This document shows, piece by piece, positions 23,155 through 35,256 of a stretch of 64,000 nt of DNA. Position numbers and translations under genes: made by a program. Each line of letters begins with the position of its first letter. The first letter of the stretch is position 1. Location of the stretch: assembly GCA_015680685.1 (NCBI GenBank), contig MNCI01026283.1:78171-142170 (forward strand), written 5' to 3'. The stretch comes from Gnetum montanum. Its lineage: Eukaryota; Streptophyta; Gnetopsida; Gnetales; Gnetaceae. The notes below the pieces were generated by a model. The model saw only the letters and a list, made by a program, of their open reading frames with translations. It made no database searches and was not told the DNA's origin.

Positions 23155-23680
23155 TGCTCTAATGCCAATTATGACATCCCATCACCGAATGTCATGGAAA
23201 ACATCAAATATACAATATATTAGACATTATGCATATAAATAAAGTATGCCAAATGCAAAATATATGTGATATTTAACATTATTTATAGAGGAAATAATAG
23301 GAAAAATGCAAAAAGAGAAAGAAAAGAATGCTTTATTAATATGGAATAGCATATCCAAATTGTGCTTTGAGAGTGTTCCTTGGGGTTTTCTTCCTTTGGC
23401 ATGTATCCCTTAGAGGCAATCTAGCACTGCCACCATGGTTAGGCCTATAACCTGGCTAGAAGGAATGGTCATTCCACTTTCTATCCCACTTCACCCAACT
23501 CCTATGACTTACATATACTAGCTCTTCCACTCCATGTTGGCACGACCTCTAACCCCGAGTATAAATGCCTTAGGTCAACCCCCCAAAGGTCACCTTGAGA
23601 GACACGTTCATTATTACAACATGCCCTTTCAGGTCATAATTACAACTACCCTTTCAGGCTTTGTTAAGATAACAATAATA
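23155..23680 (-). mobile_element. Possible minus-strand LTR with tRNA-iMet-type primer site
   Basis: GCTCTAATGCCAATTATGACATCCCATCAC at about 23,157-23,186 resembles the reverse complement of the plant initiator-tRNA primer site (TGGTATCAGAGC) followed by an LTR end. Copia-type elements commonly use this site. It would place a minus-strand 5' LTR to the right. I cannot define the other LTR or any internal gene, so this is tentative. Confidence 0.3.
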
Positions 23681-24299
23681 CTTGTTATGAAAATGCATCA
23701 TCTTCATTAGGCAACAACATCATTTGGGAATGGGGATGTGATAAGAACGTTGTATTTCCACCTAACCGATATGTTCCCAAGATGCTACTTCAAACTCTTA
23801 CAAGGTTGGACATCAAGGATCTTCACGGAGAGTATGTTGTGGAAGATCATGACTTCTAAGACTACCATCCGACTAAGAAACAATGCAAACAAGATTGGCA
23901 ACACAAAAAGCACCGCAAAGCCATGAAGGAGAAATAGTTTATTAACCCCTTGTTCTTGATAAATAAATAGGATAATGAGGAACGTATTTCTGAGGGTTCT
24001 CAACATGCAAACTCTCCACCTCTTAACTCCAGTGAAGGGAAGTCAAACCAAAACCCTAAATCAATGATCAACAATCCAGGTTCTTGTAACAATGAGTCCC
24101 ATGGTCATCAGATCTCTAAGAAAAGAAGTTGAAGTGGAAACTTGAACAAGAATAATGATTATCACTCTAAGGATCATGGCCATGACAAATGAAGAGGAAG
24201 TGGCAAACACCATAGTGGTGGTAGTCCTCCATCCTCTTCACCCTCTTCATCTAGATTAGCTTCCTACTCTAAATTTGAAAAGAACCACAGGTTGTGAGA

Positions 24300-25200
24300 C
24301 AATAATGATAATCTCAAAGACTATCATAAATGAAGGAATGGTAGAGGACATCATAGGCATCATCAAGATCATGATGATGAGCCTCTACTGTCCACTTGAA
24401 ATATGCTCAATATTGTAGAGGCTGTCAGAATTCCTATCAAGCATGTGAAAGATAGTCGAATCAAGTAGCTAAACTTGAACAATATCTCCAAATTTGAGAG
24501 GGAATATAAGTCAAGTCTTCAAATGCATCTACAAGCCTTTCACAATGTTTGTACCTTAACAAATATTGAAAATGATGGGTAAAATCTTAAGGTATTCCCC
24601 AGAACACTCATTAAGGAAGCAAAAAGCTAGTATCAGTCTTTGCTACTAGAATTAATCCATTGATGGAGTACAATGCTAGAATTGTTTAATGATAAATATC
24701 AGACGTACTCCAAAATGTCAAACCTATGAAGGCAAATCCAAGGCTAGAAACAAAGAACACATGAACCATTGGATGCAATCATGGGTAGATATTATTTAGT
24801 ATTACACCGATGCCTTGGCCATGATTACTCTTAGCAAGAATAACTTTGCCCCATCATAGATGGGCTTTGCTTAGAAACATGGAAGATACTTTGGGTCTAT
24901 GCCAAAGGAAGACTATTGAAATTAAGAGCCCATCAGATACAAAGGCTAATTAAGTAAGTAGCAAAAAAAGAAGGAGAGTTGAGGAAATGAGAAAGTGCAG
25001 AACAATATAATAGGGAGCCTTTCATAAAAAATAAGGAGGTCCACTTTTGTGACAATGAGGAGGAGACACCTCTTGATGAGGTGGTGTAATGAAAGACCTT
25101 GCCAATCCAAAAATCTATGCCTAAAATTTTGGCCAAGGTAGATAAAATGTAAGATTTGTTAGATTGAAAAATTTCAACCTACTCTAAAAATTGTAGAAGA
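24300..25200 (+). pseudogene. Element G gag, heavily decayed
   Basis: In the plus strand, broken frames around 24,560-24,800 read as a capsid similar to that of element B: a TYSKMSNL..RQIQ segment, then THEPLDAI.GRYY. The element B gag has TYTRVSALRKQIQEWKQ and HEPLNMALERYY at the same place. There are multiple stops and shifts. It lies upstream of the protease remnant at 26,160-26,503 in the same orientation and is assigned to element G with the 3' LTR at 32,594. Confidence 0.6.
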
Positions 25201-26100
25201 ATCAACAGAGTAGAGTAGTGATAGTGTTCGTAAGAGGTAGAAAGAAGCTAAACATTCCTACCAAAGGGGCAAGGGTAAAGTTGTTGTAATAGAAGAAGTT
25301 ATGGAGACTAAATTAGATGATGATGGTGGGTGTGACATCTATGACTATGAATATCCTAAGGGATGTTACCCTCTTGTGTCATATTTATAGGAATCTAGGG
25401 TGTATGTTCTCAATCCATGACTATTAAAAAGGCAAATGCCTAGAAGATTACCTTATTCTCAAGGCAATTTTAGGCAATTCCACTAGTAACAACCTTATTA
25501 TCCAAGTGGAACTCCACTATAACCATATGAATAGTATCAATAGTGGTAGTAACCATAGCCATGGGGGATGCCACCACCACAATAGCAGTACCCTTATAGG
25601 CAACCAAATCCGTATAGGTATTATGTTCAACAATTCCTATCTCCATGTGACTCTTCCAGTCATGTTTCTCCTTTCCAACATCACTACCACCCTCTTGAAT
25701 ATCACTAAACTCATTTTCCAACTCCTAGAGGGGATCCCATATTCTATCCATACCCTCTTCATGTGCATGCACCTATTCCTCCATCCTCAACACAGCTACT
25801 ACTTACTCCATCCATGTAGGGTGAGCTTCTAGCTTAGCCCTAACAACGTAATGCTACAAGGGCCATTAATCTACAACCGATTAATCAACTGAGTGGTTTA
25901 GAACCTACATTTTGCAAACGACCATTCTTCTGATCGAACAGCCCTCCTAAGCCCTCACAAACTTATGCAACTGGTCATCCTACTCCTTCCTCATCCTCTA
26001 CAAATCATCAACTTGAGAGCCCTTCAAACCAAAAGCCTTCTAATATCTACAATATTATGTTAACTCCTATCATATCTGACTAGATTCGGGCTAGCAACCC
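25201..26100 (+). other. Element G gag tail, low-complexity, broken
   Basis: Ser/Pro/Tyr/His-rich broken frames connect the capsid to the protease. The open run at 25,506-25,832 reflects His/Asn-rich low complexity and is not supported as a separate gene. Confidence 0.4.
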
Positions 26101-26159
26101 TCCTAGGAAATTAGCCAATCTTGTAAGTCCCCTATCTATTTTCAGATTTCTTGGAAGGA

Positions 26160-26503
26160 ACCATGCAAAGATCTTATGGATTCAAGTTCTAGTGTTAATA
26201 TGATTTCCAATTTGATGTATACTGCCTGAAACCTACTGCCCCTCAAGAAGAGCAATCATATTAGAATTGGAAAACTAGTCCATCATTGTTCCATTAGAAA
26301 TAATAGAAGATATTATGACCATTATCTGTGGGTGGTCTTATCATGCTAATTTCCTAGTAATCCAAGTTGAAAATTACAAGGGGGATTTTCCAATCATTAT
26401 GGGAAGGGCATGGTTAAGGATTGTTAATGCAAGAATGGACATTAGAGATCTTTCCCTAGAAATTTCCAAGGAAAATGCATTCAAAAAGATTGAGAAGAAA
26501 TGA
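26160..26503 (+). pseudogene. Element G aspartic protease remnant
   Basis: The end of the domain is open (26,315-26,503): FPIIMGRAWLRIVNARMDI corresponds to the FPIILGRPFLATA-type C-terminal block of Athila-like gypsy retropepsins. The active-site region just upstream (about 26,160-26,220) reads SSSSVNMISNL in place of the usual LGASVNLMP. The frame between them has stops. Element C interrupts the element 78 bases further on. Confidence 0.6.
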
Positions 26504-26580
26504 GTTCCATGCATTGCATATAATGATACAAGGTGCAACTACATACAGAAACATTGACCCATTAAAAGAGCATCCATTTT

Positions 26581-28465
26581 TGAAACACCATTAATTTCAG
26601 CCTAGCACTTTGAAACAAGAACAATTCAGAGCCTCTTGAGTTTTGGGAGGAAAAAATTTAACTGAGGCATGGAACTCACACTCATCTTGTCAAGCTAGCT
26701 TGCCCTCAGTGTGAGCAACACCAAGAGCCTTAAAACTAAGTCAAAATGGTCTAACTTCGAAGGTGCAAGACATCCTCGAGGTCCACTGATGATCACTCCA
26801 AGTTTCAGCATCCAAAATCCAAGATTTCAAGACAAAATCACACAAATTTTGGTACTCACATTCAGGTCACACCCAGGTCATACTAGCAGCGTGAGTCCAA
26901 CGCGAGTAACCCAAGACATCCCCAAAATAGTGTTAAAATGGCCTAATTTCAAGGGTACAAGGCCCTCTTGAGGTCCACTAATGATTGCTCTAGGTCCCAT
27001 CCCTCAGAATTCTGATTTCAGGTCTAAAAATACTTCATTTTTTGCACGCATGCCTAGGTCACACTGGAGTCACACCCAGCTCACGCTGGCAGTGTGAGTC
27101 CAACATGAGTTGCCAAAATGACCTAGATCAAGGCACAAATAGGCTCCGATTTAGCATGAAATTTTTCCCCAAGGTCAGGTAGCAATTATACTTGAAAGAC
27201 AAGTCTCAAAGATCAAGATTTGGTGTGAAATGTACCATCCCATCTTGCTCACGCCTAGGTCACACTAAGGTCACACTGAGGTCACGCTGAGGTCACACTG
27301 ACAGCATAAGCCTAGCGTGAGCTACCAAAAGTGGCCTAAATCCAAGCACAAACAAGCTCAAATTAAACATGTAGGGCGTCCTCAAGGTCGGGTAGTAGTT
27401 ACACTTCAAAAACAAGTCTTAACAGTGGAATTTTTGACACAAAATGCATCATTGTTGGTCATGCACGCTGAGGTGACGCTGAGGTCATGCTAATAGCGTG
27501 AGTCTAGTGTGAACACTAATCATGACAAAGCAAAAGCACTTCAGACACATGCTAAGGGCACCCTGGGACAAGATCAACACATGCTGGCAACCCTAGCAAA
27601 GCAAAAACACTTTCAGCAATAGTCAAACCACAGATTCAAAAATTCCAAGTGAGCTGGAATCAAGATCTCTTGTTGTACACTATCATTTTATTGTAAATTT
27701 GCAACATTTGTGAGCTTGTCAAGCTCTTACGCTTCAAATTGTATGCATGAGCATAATGTAAATCAATACAGATTGTAAGATATAGTGCATCCGTTCTAGA
27801 ATGTAGTCTGCCTACATACGTCCAGTTCACACACAGCTGTACATCCAACACCTGTCACATGATCCATTTTTCTCTCGTCTCATAGCCATTGATCTCATTC
27901 ACAAATCCTACTCCCGAGCCTAGAAAAATGCATAAATACCCTATTCATTGACATAAATAGGGTTGGCAATTTTGAAGAAAGAAAATAAGCAATCCTGAGC
28001 CCGACCGCACATGATCCCCAACGCCTACAAACACCTCACATCAGAGCTTATCATCTAACTTGCAATCCAGACACGCAACTACGTTTTGACCAGTGCACAT
28101 CTTGTTAATTAATGCAACATAGATTCATTTTTACCTTCCGATGTTCTATTCCGGTTCATTGTTTACATTATCCTGTTTTATTGCACGTTTCTGCATACAT
28201 TCTCTTTACGTTTATACACTATATTTCACATTTACATTTCGTTGCATTAAGCTCTTTGTTTTACATTTCGTGGTGATAACCCTAGCGCAGACCATAGCGT
28301 ATGCTCAGGGAAGTCCTTGGCTTATTTTCGTGAAGACCATCCAAGGTGCTTTGCCTTCATTTTTCCAGTGTGCCCTCACGCGAAGGCAGGGTTAGTTGTA
28401 TCTCTCTAGAGATCTTTCAGCGTTTGTTTTCCTCCAGCCTTACACCGATGATTTTGAATGGGACA
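26581..28465 (+). repeat. Element C 5' LTR (about 1,885 bp)
   Basis: The left end is set by similarity to the element A LTR start, the right end by the primer site 5 bases further on. It contains runs of GGTCACACTGAGGTCACGCTGAG-type short repeats (26,860-26,900, 27,045-27,110, 27,240-27,320, 27,470-27,510), which resemble the GCTATGCTACGC arrays of the element A LTR in position but not sequence. Confidence 0.6.
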
Positions 28466-28470
28466 GAAAT

Positions 28471-28487
28471 TGGCGCTAAAAGGAGGG
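28471..28487 (+). other. Element C primer-binding site
   Basis: TGGCGCTAAAAGGAGGG, directly inside the 5' LTR. It is the better preserved version of the site seen in element A. Confidence 0.75.
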
Positions 28488-28679
28488 CACCTTGTTTTCC
28501 ATCCTGATAAAACATTGATTTCGTTACATTTCATGAGCAGTGAAAATCAGGTGTAGAATGCAAGCTTAGCTTGCTTAAACCATACCAATATGTTCATGAT
28601 TTAATTAAATCCTTGCAAAAATTTTACGTTCCTACCAATGCAGTAAATTCCGTAACAGCAGCTGAAAATATTAAGTACA

Positions 28680-28960
28680 GCATGCACACGCTGTGAAAAC
28701 CCAACACAGCATACACACGCTGCAAAGCCCAATGCAGTGTATACACACTACTACACACATCTGGCATACACATGCTGTGCATGCACATCACTCACACATG
28801 CTACATTGTGTTGTGCTTACGTTGCACATACACTGTGCTTTCATACGCTGTGCACAAGCTAGCATACGCACGTTCAGGTTGTGCTCACGCTAACGTTCAC
28901 GCCTGGCTTGCTCAAGCTTAGCTTGCATATGCCCACTGTAGAGCCCGGAAACCCACCGTA
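28680..28960. repeat. Imperfect CACACGCTGT repeats in element C leader
   Basis: About a dozen scattered variants of CATACACACGCTG or its reverse lie in 280 bp between the primer site and gag. The region is low in complexity and no ORF is supported. Confidence 0.6.
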
Positions 28961-28985
28961 GAGCCTCAAAACGGAGACAAGGAAT

Positions 28986-30449
28986 ATGATTTCGTGGCTC
29001 AATCTGAACATGGGGATTTCTACCACACTCTCAATCCTCATACTTATGCAAATCCATTATTCCACCCTTTCACGAGAGAGACTATGCCTCTTCATGCATT
29101 TACAAGTACTCAAGTACTTGTTTCTCAACACAAAGCACCCACCCCCATTCCTATTTTCCCTACGACCAACACTCAATTTGATATGCCCATCCCTGTTATT
29201 CCTCTGGTTACCACTTTACCCTCCCTCCCTCTCACAAGGACAACCCCAACAACTCCCCTCTCAAGCTAATATGGGAGCAACCTTCCAATACCAAATAATT
29301 GGGATGCCATCTGTGATACCCGCTTCTACATCCACTCATTATATACCATGAGTGCAAATCCAAGGAACACCCTTCACTACTTCAACTCAACAGGTTCAAG
29401 GTGTTTCCTCACAACTTGTAATTGGGTAGTGGCCTGCACCTGTCATTCAACAACATCAACCTACACCCTACATCATACCACCCGTTGCAATCCCATCTAT
29501 GAATGTCTCTCAAATACAACGATCAACAACCCTGCAGTCATCTTTCCCACAAATCACACAACAATCTAACTATCACCATGCGTAATCTAACCAACCAACC
29601 GGTCCACCCAGTGCTCAAGAATGGGCAGATTCTAGAAAGATGATGTAAGCATTAATCAATGAAGTAAAGTGCCTTAAGATAGCAAAAATTGAAGAATTCA
29701 AGGTGTTGGACTTCTATCAAGATGATTTGATTATTTCTTCAGTGCCACCATTGACTTTACCAAAAGGAATTTCATTGCCGCAACTGACCAAGTATAATGG
29801 AGAGCGAGACCCAAATGCTCACCTAGTGACATTTCAATTAGAGTATCTCTTACTTCAAGCATGGCCTCATGTAATCCTGTGTGTATTCACCATGTCCTTA
29901 ACTAGAAAAGCCTTAGACTAGTACCAAGCCCTACCGCGTAACTCCATATCCTCTTTAGAGGATTTGTTACATCAATTCGTTATCTATTTTAAGTATAACC
30001 TAAAGCCTGAAGCCACACTAGACAGTCTAATCCAAATAAAATAAGCGTCATTGGAGCCTATACAAAAATTCATCCAAAGATGGAGCACTGCCCTTAACAA
30101 ACTTCACAAGCCTATCTCAGAAACGTATTTACTTACAATCCTCAAAGCTGTCGTAAATGATTTCATTAAATCAAAACTCCCTACAAGCTACTCTCCCTAT
30201 GAGTTAGTGTACGGAAAACTCGCAAAGCTTCCAATTCAAACCAAGCTCCGTACACTATCCATGACATGTGACCTCCACCTTGACCTTGATCTAGCACAAA
30301 AACAAAGATTGGCAACTCTAAACATGCTAGACAAAAATCGATTGGTTGCCCTATCATCAAATGAGTTGCACAAGGCACATAACAAACAATGTCATGACTT
30401 AAAAATTCGAAAGGTCAAGTACCAACCAGGAGATAAGGTCTTTTACTAG
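28986..30449 (+). pseudogene. Element C gag fused to integrase C-terminus
   Basis: The N-terminal part is proline/threonine-rich (28,994-29,570, two frames). The capsid follows at 29,640-30,180, with FYQDDL, KYNGERDPNAHLVTF, MSLTRKALD and LEPIQKFIQRWS, and is clearly the same family as gag of element A. At about 30,178 the frame passes without interruption from FIKSKL of gag to SPYELVYGKLAKLP, the start of the integrase C-terminal region, then reaches GDKVFY before a TAG. The join removes protease, RT, RNase H and the integrase core. Stops at 29,920 and in the 30,040 region break the gag portion. Confidence 0.8.
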
Positions 30450-30653
30450 AACCCCACACATGTGCCCCAACGCATGAAATCTCAAACATTGTGGGAAGGA
30501 CCTTACATCATTCACACAACCTTTCCCTCAGGAGCCATGACCATATACAAACCTAAAAGCCCCAATAAGAGATTATTGGTCAATGTGCAACAAACCAAAC
30601 CCTTCCATGAACCTAAAATAGCTGGTGCACATAATACCTCTGAGAGAGGATGA
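30450..30653 (+). pseudogene. Element C integrase C-terminal tail
   Basis: After the stop at 30,447 the same frame continues for 68 codons with LWEGPYIIHTTFPSGAMTIY, the barrel-like C-terminal block of plant gypsy integrases, and ends VNVQQTKPFHEP. It is the natural end of pol. Confidence 0.75.
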
Positions 30654-32593
30654 CCTCGCTCCTTATTTCAGATCTCTCCCTTTCAATTCAGTCATGGGGG
30701 AGATGGCCACCTATGTTGATCATTTGCAACCCTCAGTTCCTTTTAAATTCTTTGTTTTACACATTTTTTTTATAAATTTCTTTAACTTTTCTTTTTTTTT
30801 TTTTTTTTACAACATCGTTTATAATTTTTCATTTCTTTGTATGTTTAATTACTTTGTTTGATTCATCACTTAATAAGTACTCTTATAGTATGAACTGTAT
30901 TCCATTGATTGCTAATGTTTGGTTTTTACCTTTAAGTTATGATGTTGATACTAAGGTATGGTTCTTTTGATATAACAGGCAATGAGTTCACATCACCCAC
31001 ACATCCATAAATTTCTATGGTTTCTCTTGGCTTGGAACTGTACAGTCACCTTCCTTAATAATAAGAACTATCAATGAATCGGTGACTAGGTATTTCTCAA
31101 ACTAAGGAAGGATTCAAGGATTGAAAAGGGTGTCACTTCAAGGGGATTTGATGCACTTGTGCTGGCCATTCTCTTGGGTGCTTGGATGTTTTCTTCTTGA
31201 GTTTTCTTATCATTCTGACGATTGCCACATTATCGGGAAGCTAAGTAAATAAAAATAATAAGTCTTTGCATGGTGTGGTTCTCATGCAAAAAAGAAAAAA
31301 AAAAGAAAAAACAGTGAGAATTCAAAGCACACCCCTTAGACAAAATAATCATTTGGGCTACAAGCACTAGTTATGGAACTAAAATAAACATGTTTCCTCT
31401 AACTAAGGCCATTCTCACTTCCTATTCTCTCCTCCTTCATTTCGTCGGAATAGTGGTGGCTCTTTGGTGAAGGCATTCTTATTACTTCAAGTGGATGGAT
31501 GGGCTAAATGTATTCATGCAAAGTCACTAAATGTGGTTTGTTTGAGGCCGAACTTGGAATGGGATCTACTAAGTCACATTAACCACTAACACACAAGGGG
31601 CTATACATCACCTTGTTCTTGAGATTCCATTCCATTCTCTTCTGTCCATCCTTCTTTCCCCATTTATCACCTCATTGTCGGTTGTATCAGTAGTTCATAT
31701 GTTGGTGGATGCATTTTTTTCTTTTGGTAAACTCTTGTGGTTAAGACTTTAACTCTTGTTTCCAAATGACATTCCTAGAGGCTATGGACTCTTTGAATGT
31801 AGGATTGTCAAGGCATTAAGGGCATGAGCCTGCTTTGGGGAGGACCCACTGACATTCTTATTTGGTGCATCCATTAATCTCTTCCCGTTAAACATTGCTA
31901 CAATCACCAATTATGTTGTTCATTTCCATCTTTGACATCCATTTCATCAGCGTTGCAGTTGTCTCTTTTTCTCCATCTTTCTTATTCCTTATCTTTTTCC
32001 ATTCCCTTGCTACCGGAGGTTCATGATTAGTCATGGGGGTCTTGGTCCAATTTTTTCAATTTTCTCCTAACCCCTACACCTTGGGTAGTCATCATTAGTA
32101 TATCTCTAGAATCCACATCAGCCATACCACAACTCAACCAATGGACCTTACACTGAGGCAAGGTATCAACTGCATTGTGATTCATTTACCCTTGCTAATA
32201 TGCAACTGTGTTGTGTGTGCAGATGGTAATCATACAACAACGGATTGGACCTGGAGGGAACACTTGGAATGGATCAGTGGTGAAGCAGCTATGCAAGGAG
32301 CAAGATCGATGGTGCGCTTATGGATGGACAATGAAAGGTGCAATCTTGGCATTGGCAACAATAGACCTCTTCTCTTTCTCTCTTTCTCTCTCAGCTGCCA
32401 AATAAGGCTGGATGTCAATTGTATATAGTATTCACTCTTGTTGTTATGAACACTAATTTTGTCATGTATTGTAATGATGATCCATTCACATGTCATACCA
32501 GTCACCATTTGTTCCATTCACGTCAATAATCCCATACCTTTCTAATATTTTGTAAGGAACTCAAGGATGAGCTTTTATTCAATCATGGAGGTA
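30654..32593 (+). other. Element G 3' internal region, no gene seen
   Basis: About 1.9 kb of T-rich, broken sequence with a 19-20 base T run near 30,790. The short open run at 32,141-32,428 has no recognisable features. The last 35 bases (CTCAAGGATGAGCTTTTATTC...GGAGGTA) match the tract before the 3' LTRs of elements B and E. Confidence 0.5.
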
Positions 32594-33389
32594 TGATGGG
32601 ACACGATATCGCATGAGCCGCGATATCATGTCCATCCCTGCAATATCGCATACGCGATATCACAGCCCGTCGTCAATTATATAAATAAGAGGCAGCTCTC
32701 CCTTGTTTCTCCATCTAGATCTAGACCTTAGCCAAACTCTTGTCATTTTACAATTCCAAAGTTAGAATAATTTCCATGTGCCCGCAGTAGGAGTCCCAAA
32801 GTGAACGAATCTTTATTCGAGCAATTCTATACCTGAGCACACAATTGTGTACGGTAATAAAGATGAACTTTTGGATAAACCTTGTAGCATGTGGACTAAG
32901 CTAAATAGGACTTTAATTAATGTTAAATGCTTTCTTAGATAATTAATCTCTCTCAACCCTCAACTCTCATAGTTAAGTGCATTTAGTACGATCGCTTCAA
33001 GCACATGCGTTACACTTGGTAATCCCGGTAACAAATAGCGTTTGGCAATCCCAGTAGTGTTGCATTGGTTCAGGGTGTAAACGGCAAGTGGGAATGGATA
33101 CTGATGCTAGGACGATTAAATCTTAGTTAGTGAAAGTTAGTTACTTAGTCTCTTCACCCTTTCCCCTCTTAGCATAGGCGATAAAAAGATAAAAACATAA
33201 AAATCACATACCTCAGACTTACTTAACCATACAACCGTGACAATACAAGTAAGCCTGGGAAGACAATGATTGATTAACATTAAGTGTTCCATAAGGCGCA
33301 TAAGCACTTAGTCCTTGGAGCTCAACCAGATTGCACATGTAATGCTCATATTCGTATGGTTGAGTGTAGGGGTATCTCGCCACTCGTCA
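32594..33389 (+). repeat. Element G 3' LTR (796 bp)
   Basis: It starts TGATGGGACACGATATCGC and ends CGCCACTCGTCA, the B family in plus orientation. Overlapping CGATATCG/GCGTACGC palindromic words fill its first 85 bases, followed by TATATAAATAAGAGG near 32,678. It is closest to the solo LTR at 52,052-52,865, sharing a stretch about a CAAATAGCGTTTGGCAATCC-like word. Confidence 0.82.
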
Positions 33390-34294
33390 ATTATCCATAA
33401 GATATATATAATGAAATGATTATAAATAACCGACTTTATTTATGATTAAATGTTTATAATCATTACACATAATCATTTATGTTTATGATTATAAATATAT
33501 CATTATATATAACCAAGATTATAAATAATCGAGATAAATATAATCATTGGCTCAACTGCAGTGACTCTTTGGCTAGGGAAGATTTATAAATAATTGGTTA
33601 TTTATGATTATGGCAAGACATGTGTGTCGGTAGAGAGCTTGTCACTATTTTCCTCAGCATTAGCTAGGACCATCATAGCATGATCTTGTCAAAGATCTTC
33701 CTAGGGTCTAGGCTACCAGAGGTGCAGAAGTTCTCATTTTTAAAATTTACCAGGTTAACAACCATATCATCCATTAGATTCCATCAATCAAAGAATATGT
33801 ATATAAAGAAAAGGCCTCACTGCATGCTAGAAGGTAAGAAGAAATTATCAAATTTGAACTCTTTAAGTCTTCCCAATAAGCAGGAAAAATTGTTAAAATT
33901 ATGACTGAAGTCAGGCCGACATCTCAAATTGGCTAATAATTTTTATGTGCTAGCAAAAATTTTAATGCTTTTTCATTTTATTAAAATGCATATTGCAAAT
34001 GAAAAAGCAATCATAATCGTAACAACTAAATGCATCTACTCCATGGTAACTGCTGAATTTCAAAGCACAACAATAGAAATGATAAAACCTACACAAAATA
34101 TACAATGAGATAAAGAGAAAATGAACTTACAAATGTTCCTTTACATTCAAATAGGGTGTAGAAAAAATGATTACTCAAAATAGTAGCAGAAAATTACAAT
34201 TTCAAAATTCCCTGCCACTTTAGAAACTATTGAAAAAAGAACAGAACCAAACTTTGGAATGTTTTTGCATTGGGAATGCAAATGTATAGGAAGG
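33390..34294. other. AT-rich flank of element B, with inverted repeats
   Basis: At 33,410-33,622 several ATTATAAATAACC/GGTTATTTATGAT words are arranged in opposite orientations, with the outer pair at 33,418-33,431 and 33,598-33,618; a small hairpin element is possible. The rest (33,630-34,294) has only an unremarkable 74-codon run at 33,680-33,904 and no supportable gene. Confidence 0.4.
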
Positions 34295-34299
34295 CATGT

Positions 34300-35093
34300 T
34301 GATGAGTGGTGAGGTACCCCTACACTCAACCATACGAATACAAGCATTTCACGCACGATCCGGTCAAACTCCGTAGACAGACTAGTTGTGGCATCCAAAT
34401 AGTTAGCCTTAGGTCATAGTTTGTTGTCTTCCCACCTGGACTAGTATTAACTTGTCACATATGGTTTAGTCTAGAGTGAGGTGTATGATGTGTTCCTATA
34501 CTAACACTACTCTTGGATATCATGGGAAATAATATTAATTCAGCTAAGAGAGGGAGGGTGAGAGAGAATCTAAGCTAGCCTAAGTGAGATGAGCATCCAT
34601 TCCTCAATCATCCATACACATCTTGGACTTCGTGCACAACTACCACTAGGATTACCAAGCATAGATCCTAGGTATGCTACTAGGTTACCAAGTAGTCACA
34701 CTTAAATGCTCGTAATCAAGTCGTACTCATTCCATGTTTAACAGGATTTTAGGGTGAGAAGATATTAACTAAGAAAGCAGTAAATAACAATTAATTAAAT
34801 GATTAAGCTAAGTGAATGCTACAATGATAAAGTAATCTTGATCTTTATTGCTGGTCATGTGTGTGTCCAAGTACGTCACACTCGAATAAACGTTTCATAC
34901 AATTACAATCACCACACTGCGGGCATGCACTGGGAGGAAAAGGATTGAGAAGAAAAAATGAAAACTAAAATCAAAACTAACTCTAAAACTGACTAACTCT
35001 CTATTGAAATTGCTACCTCTTATTTATAAATGAGAAGCCAGGCTGTGATATCACATACATGATATTGTAGCTAGGTTAAATGGTGACTCATCA
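34300..35093 (-). repeat. Element B 3' LTR (794 bp)
   Basis: Plus-strand ends are TGATGAGTGGTGAGG and GGTGACTCATCA. The minus-strand TATA region (CTCTTATTTATAAATGAG) is near 35,020. Preceded on the left by the CATGT duplication. Confidence 0.9.
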
Positions 35094-35256
35094 TACCCCC
35101 ACGACTGAGTGAAAACTTGTCCTCGAGTTACAGTGAGAACAAGCTTTATTGATTACACAGTGGATAGGTATGGGATTATTAGATGGAAAAAATGGATTTA
35201 TGCCGCAGTGTGGAATCCAAAAAAATAGAGACACAACACAAAAGAAAATCGTATGG

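Larger units (their letters stand above)
26581..30653 (+). mobile_element. Element C: internally deleted gypsy element, same family as A
   Basis: The 5' LTR starts TGAAACACCATTAATTTC, matching the TGAAAGACCCCAAATTTC start of element A, and ends at 28,465. The primer site is at 28,471-28,487. gag follows, and the integrase C-terminus is reached by 30,180 with protease, RT, RNase H and most of integrase absent. I find no 3' LTR in the 2 kb that follow, so the 3' end is truncated or unrecognised. The element lies inside element G. Confidence 0.75.

Noticed and set aside
25506-25832. 108-codon plus-strand ORF in element G
   Set aside because: Low-complexity His/Asn/Ser reading within the gag tail; the correct frame there is broken, so it is a shadow.
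32141-32517. Three overlapping 65-95 codon ORFs on both strands
   Set aside because: No motif, and they lie within the 3' internal region of element G.
33680-33904. 74-codon plus-strand ORF
   Set aside because: Basic composition in AT-rich DNA with no motif or neighbouring exon.
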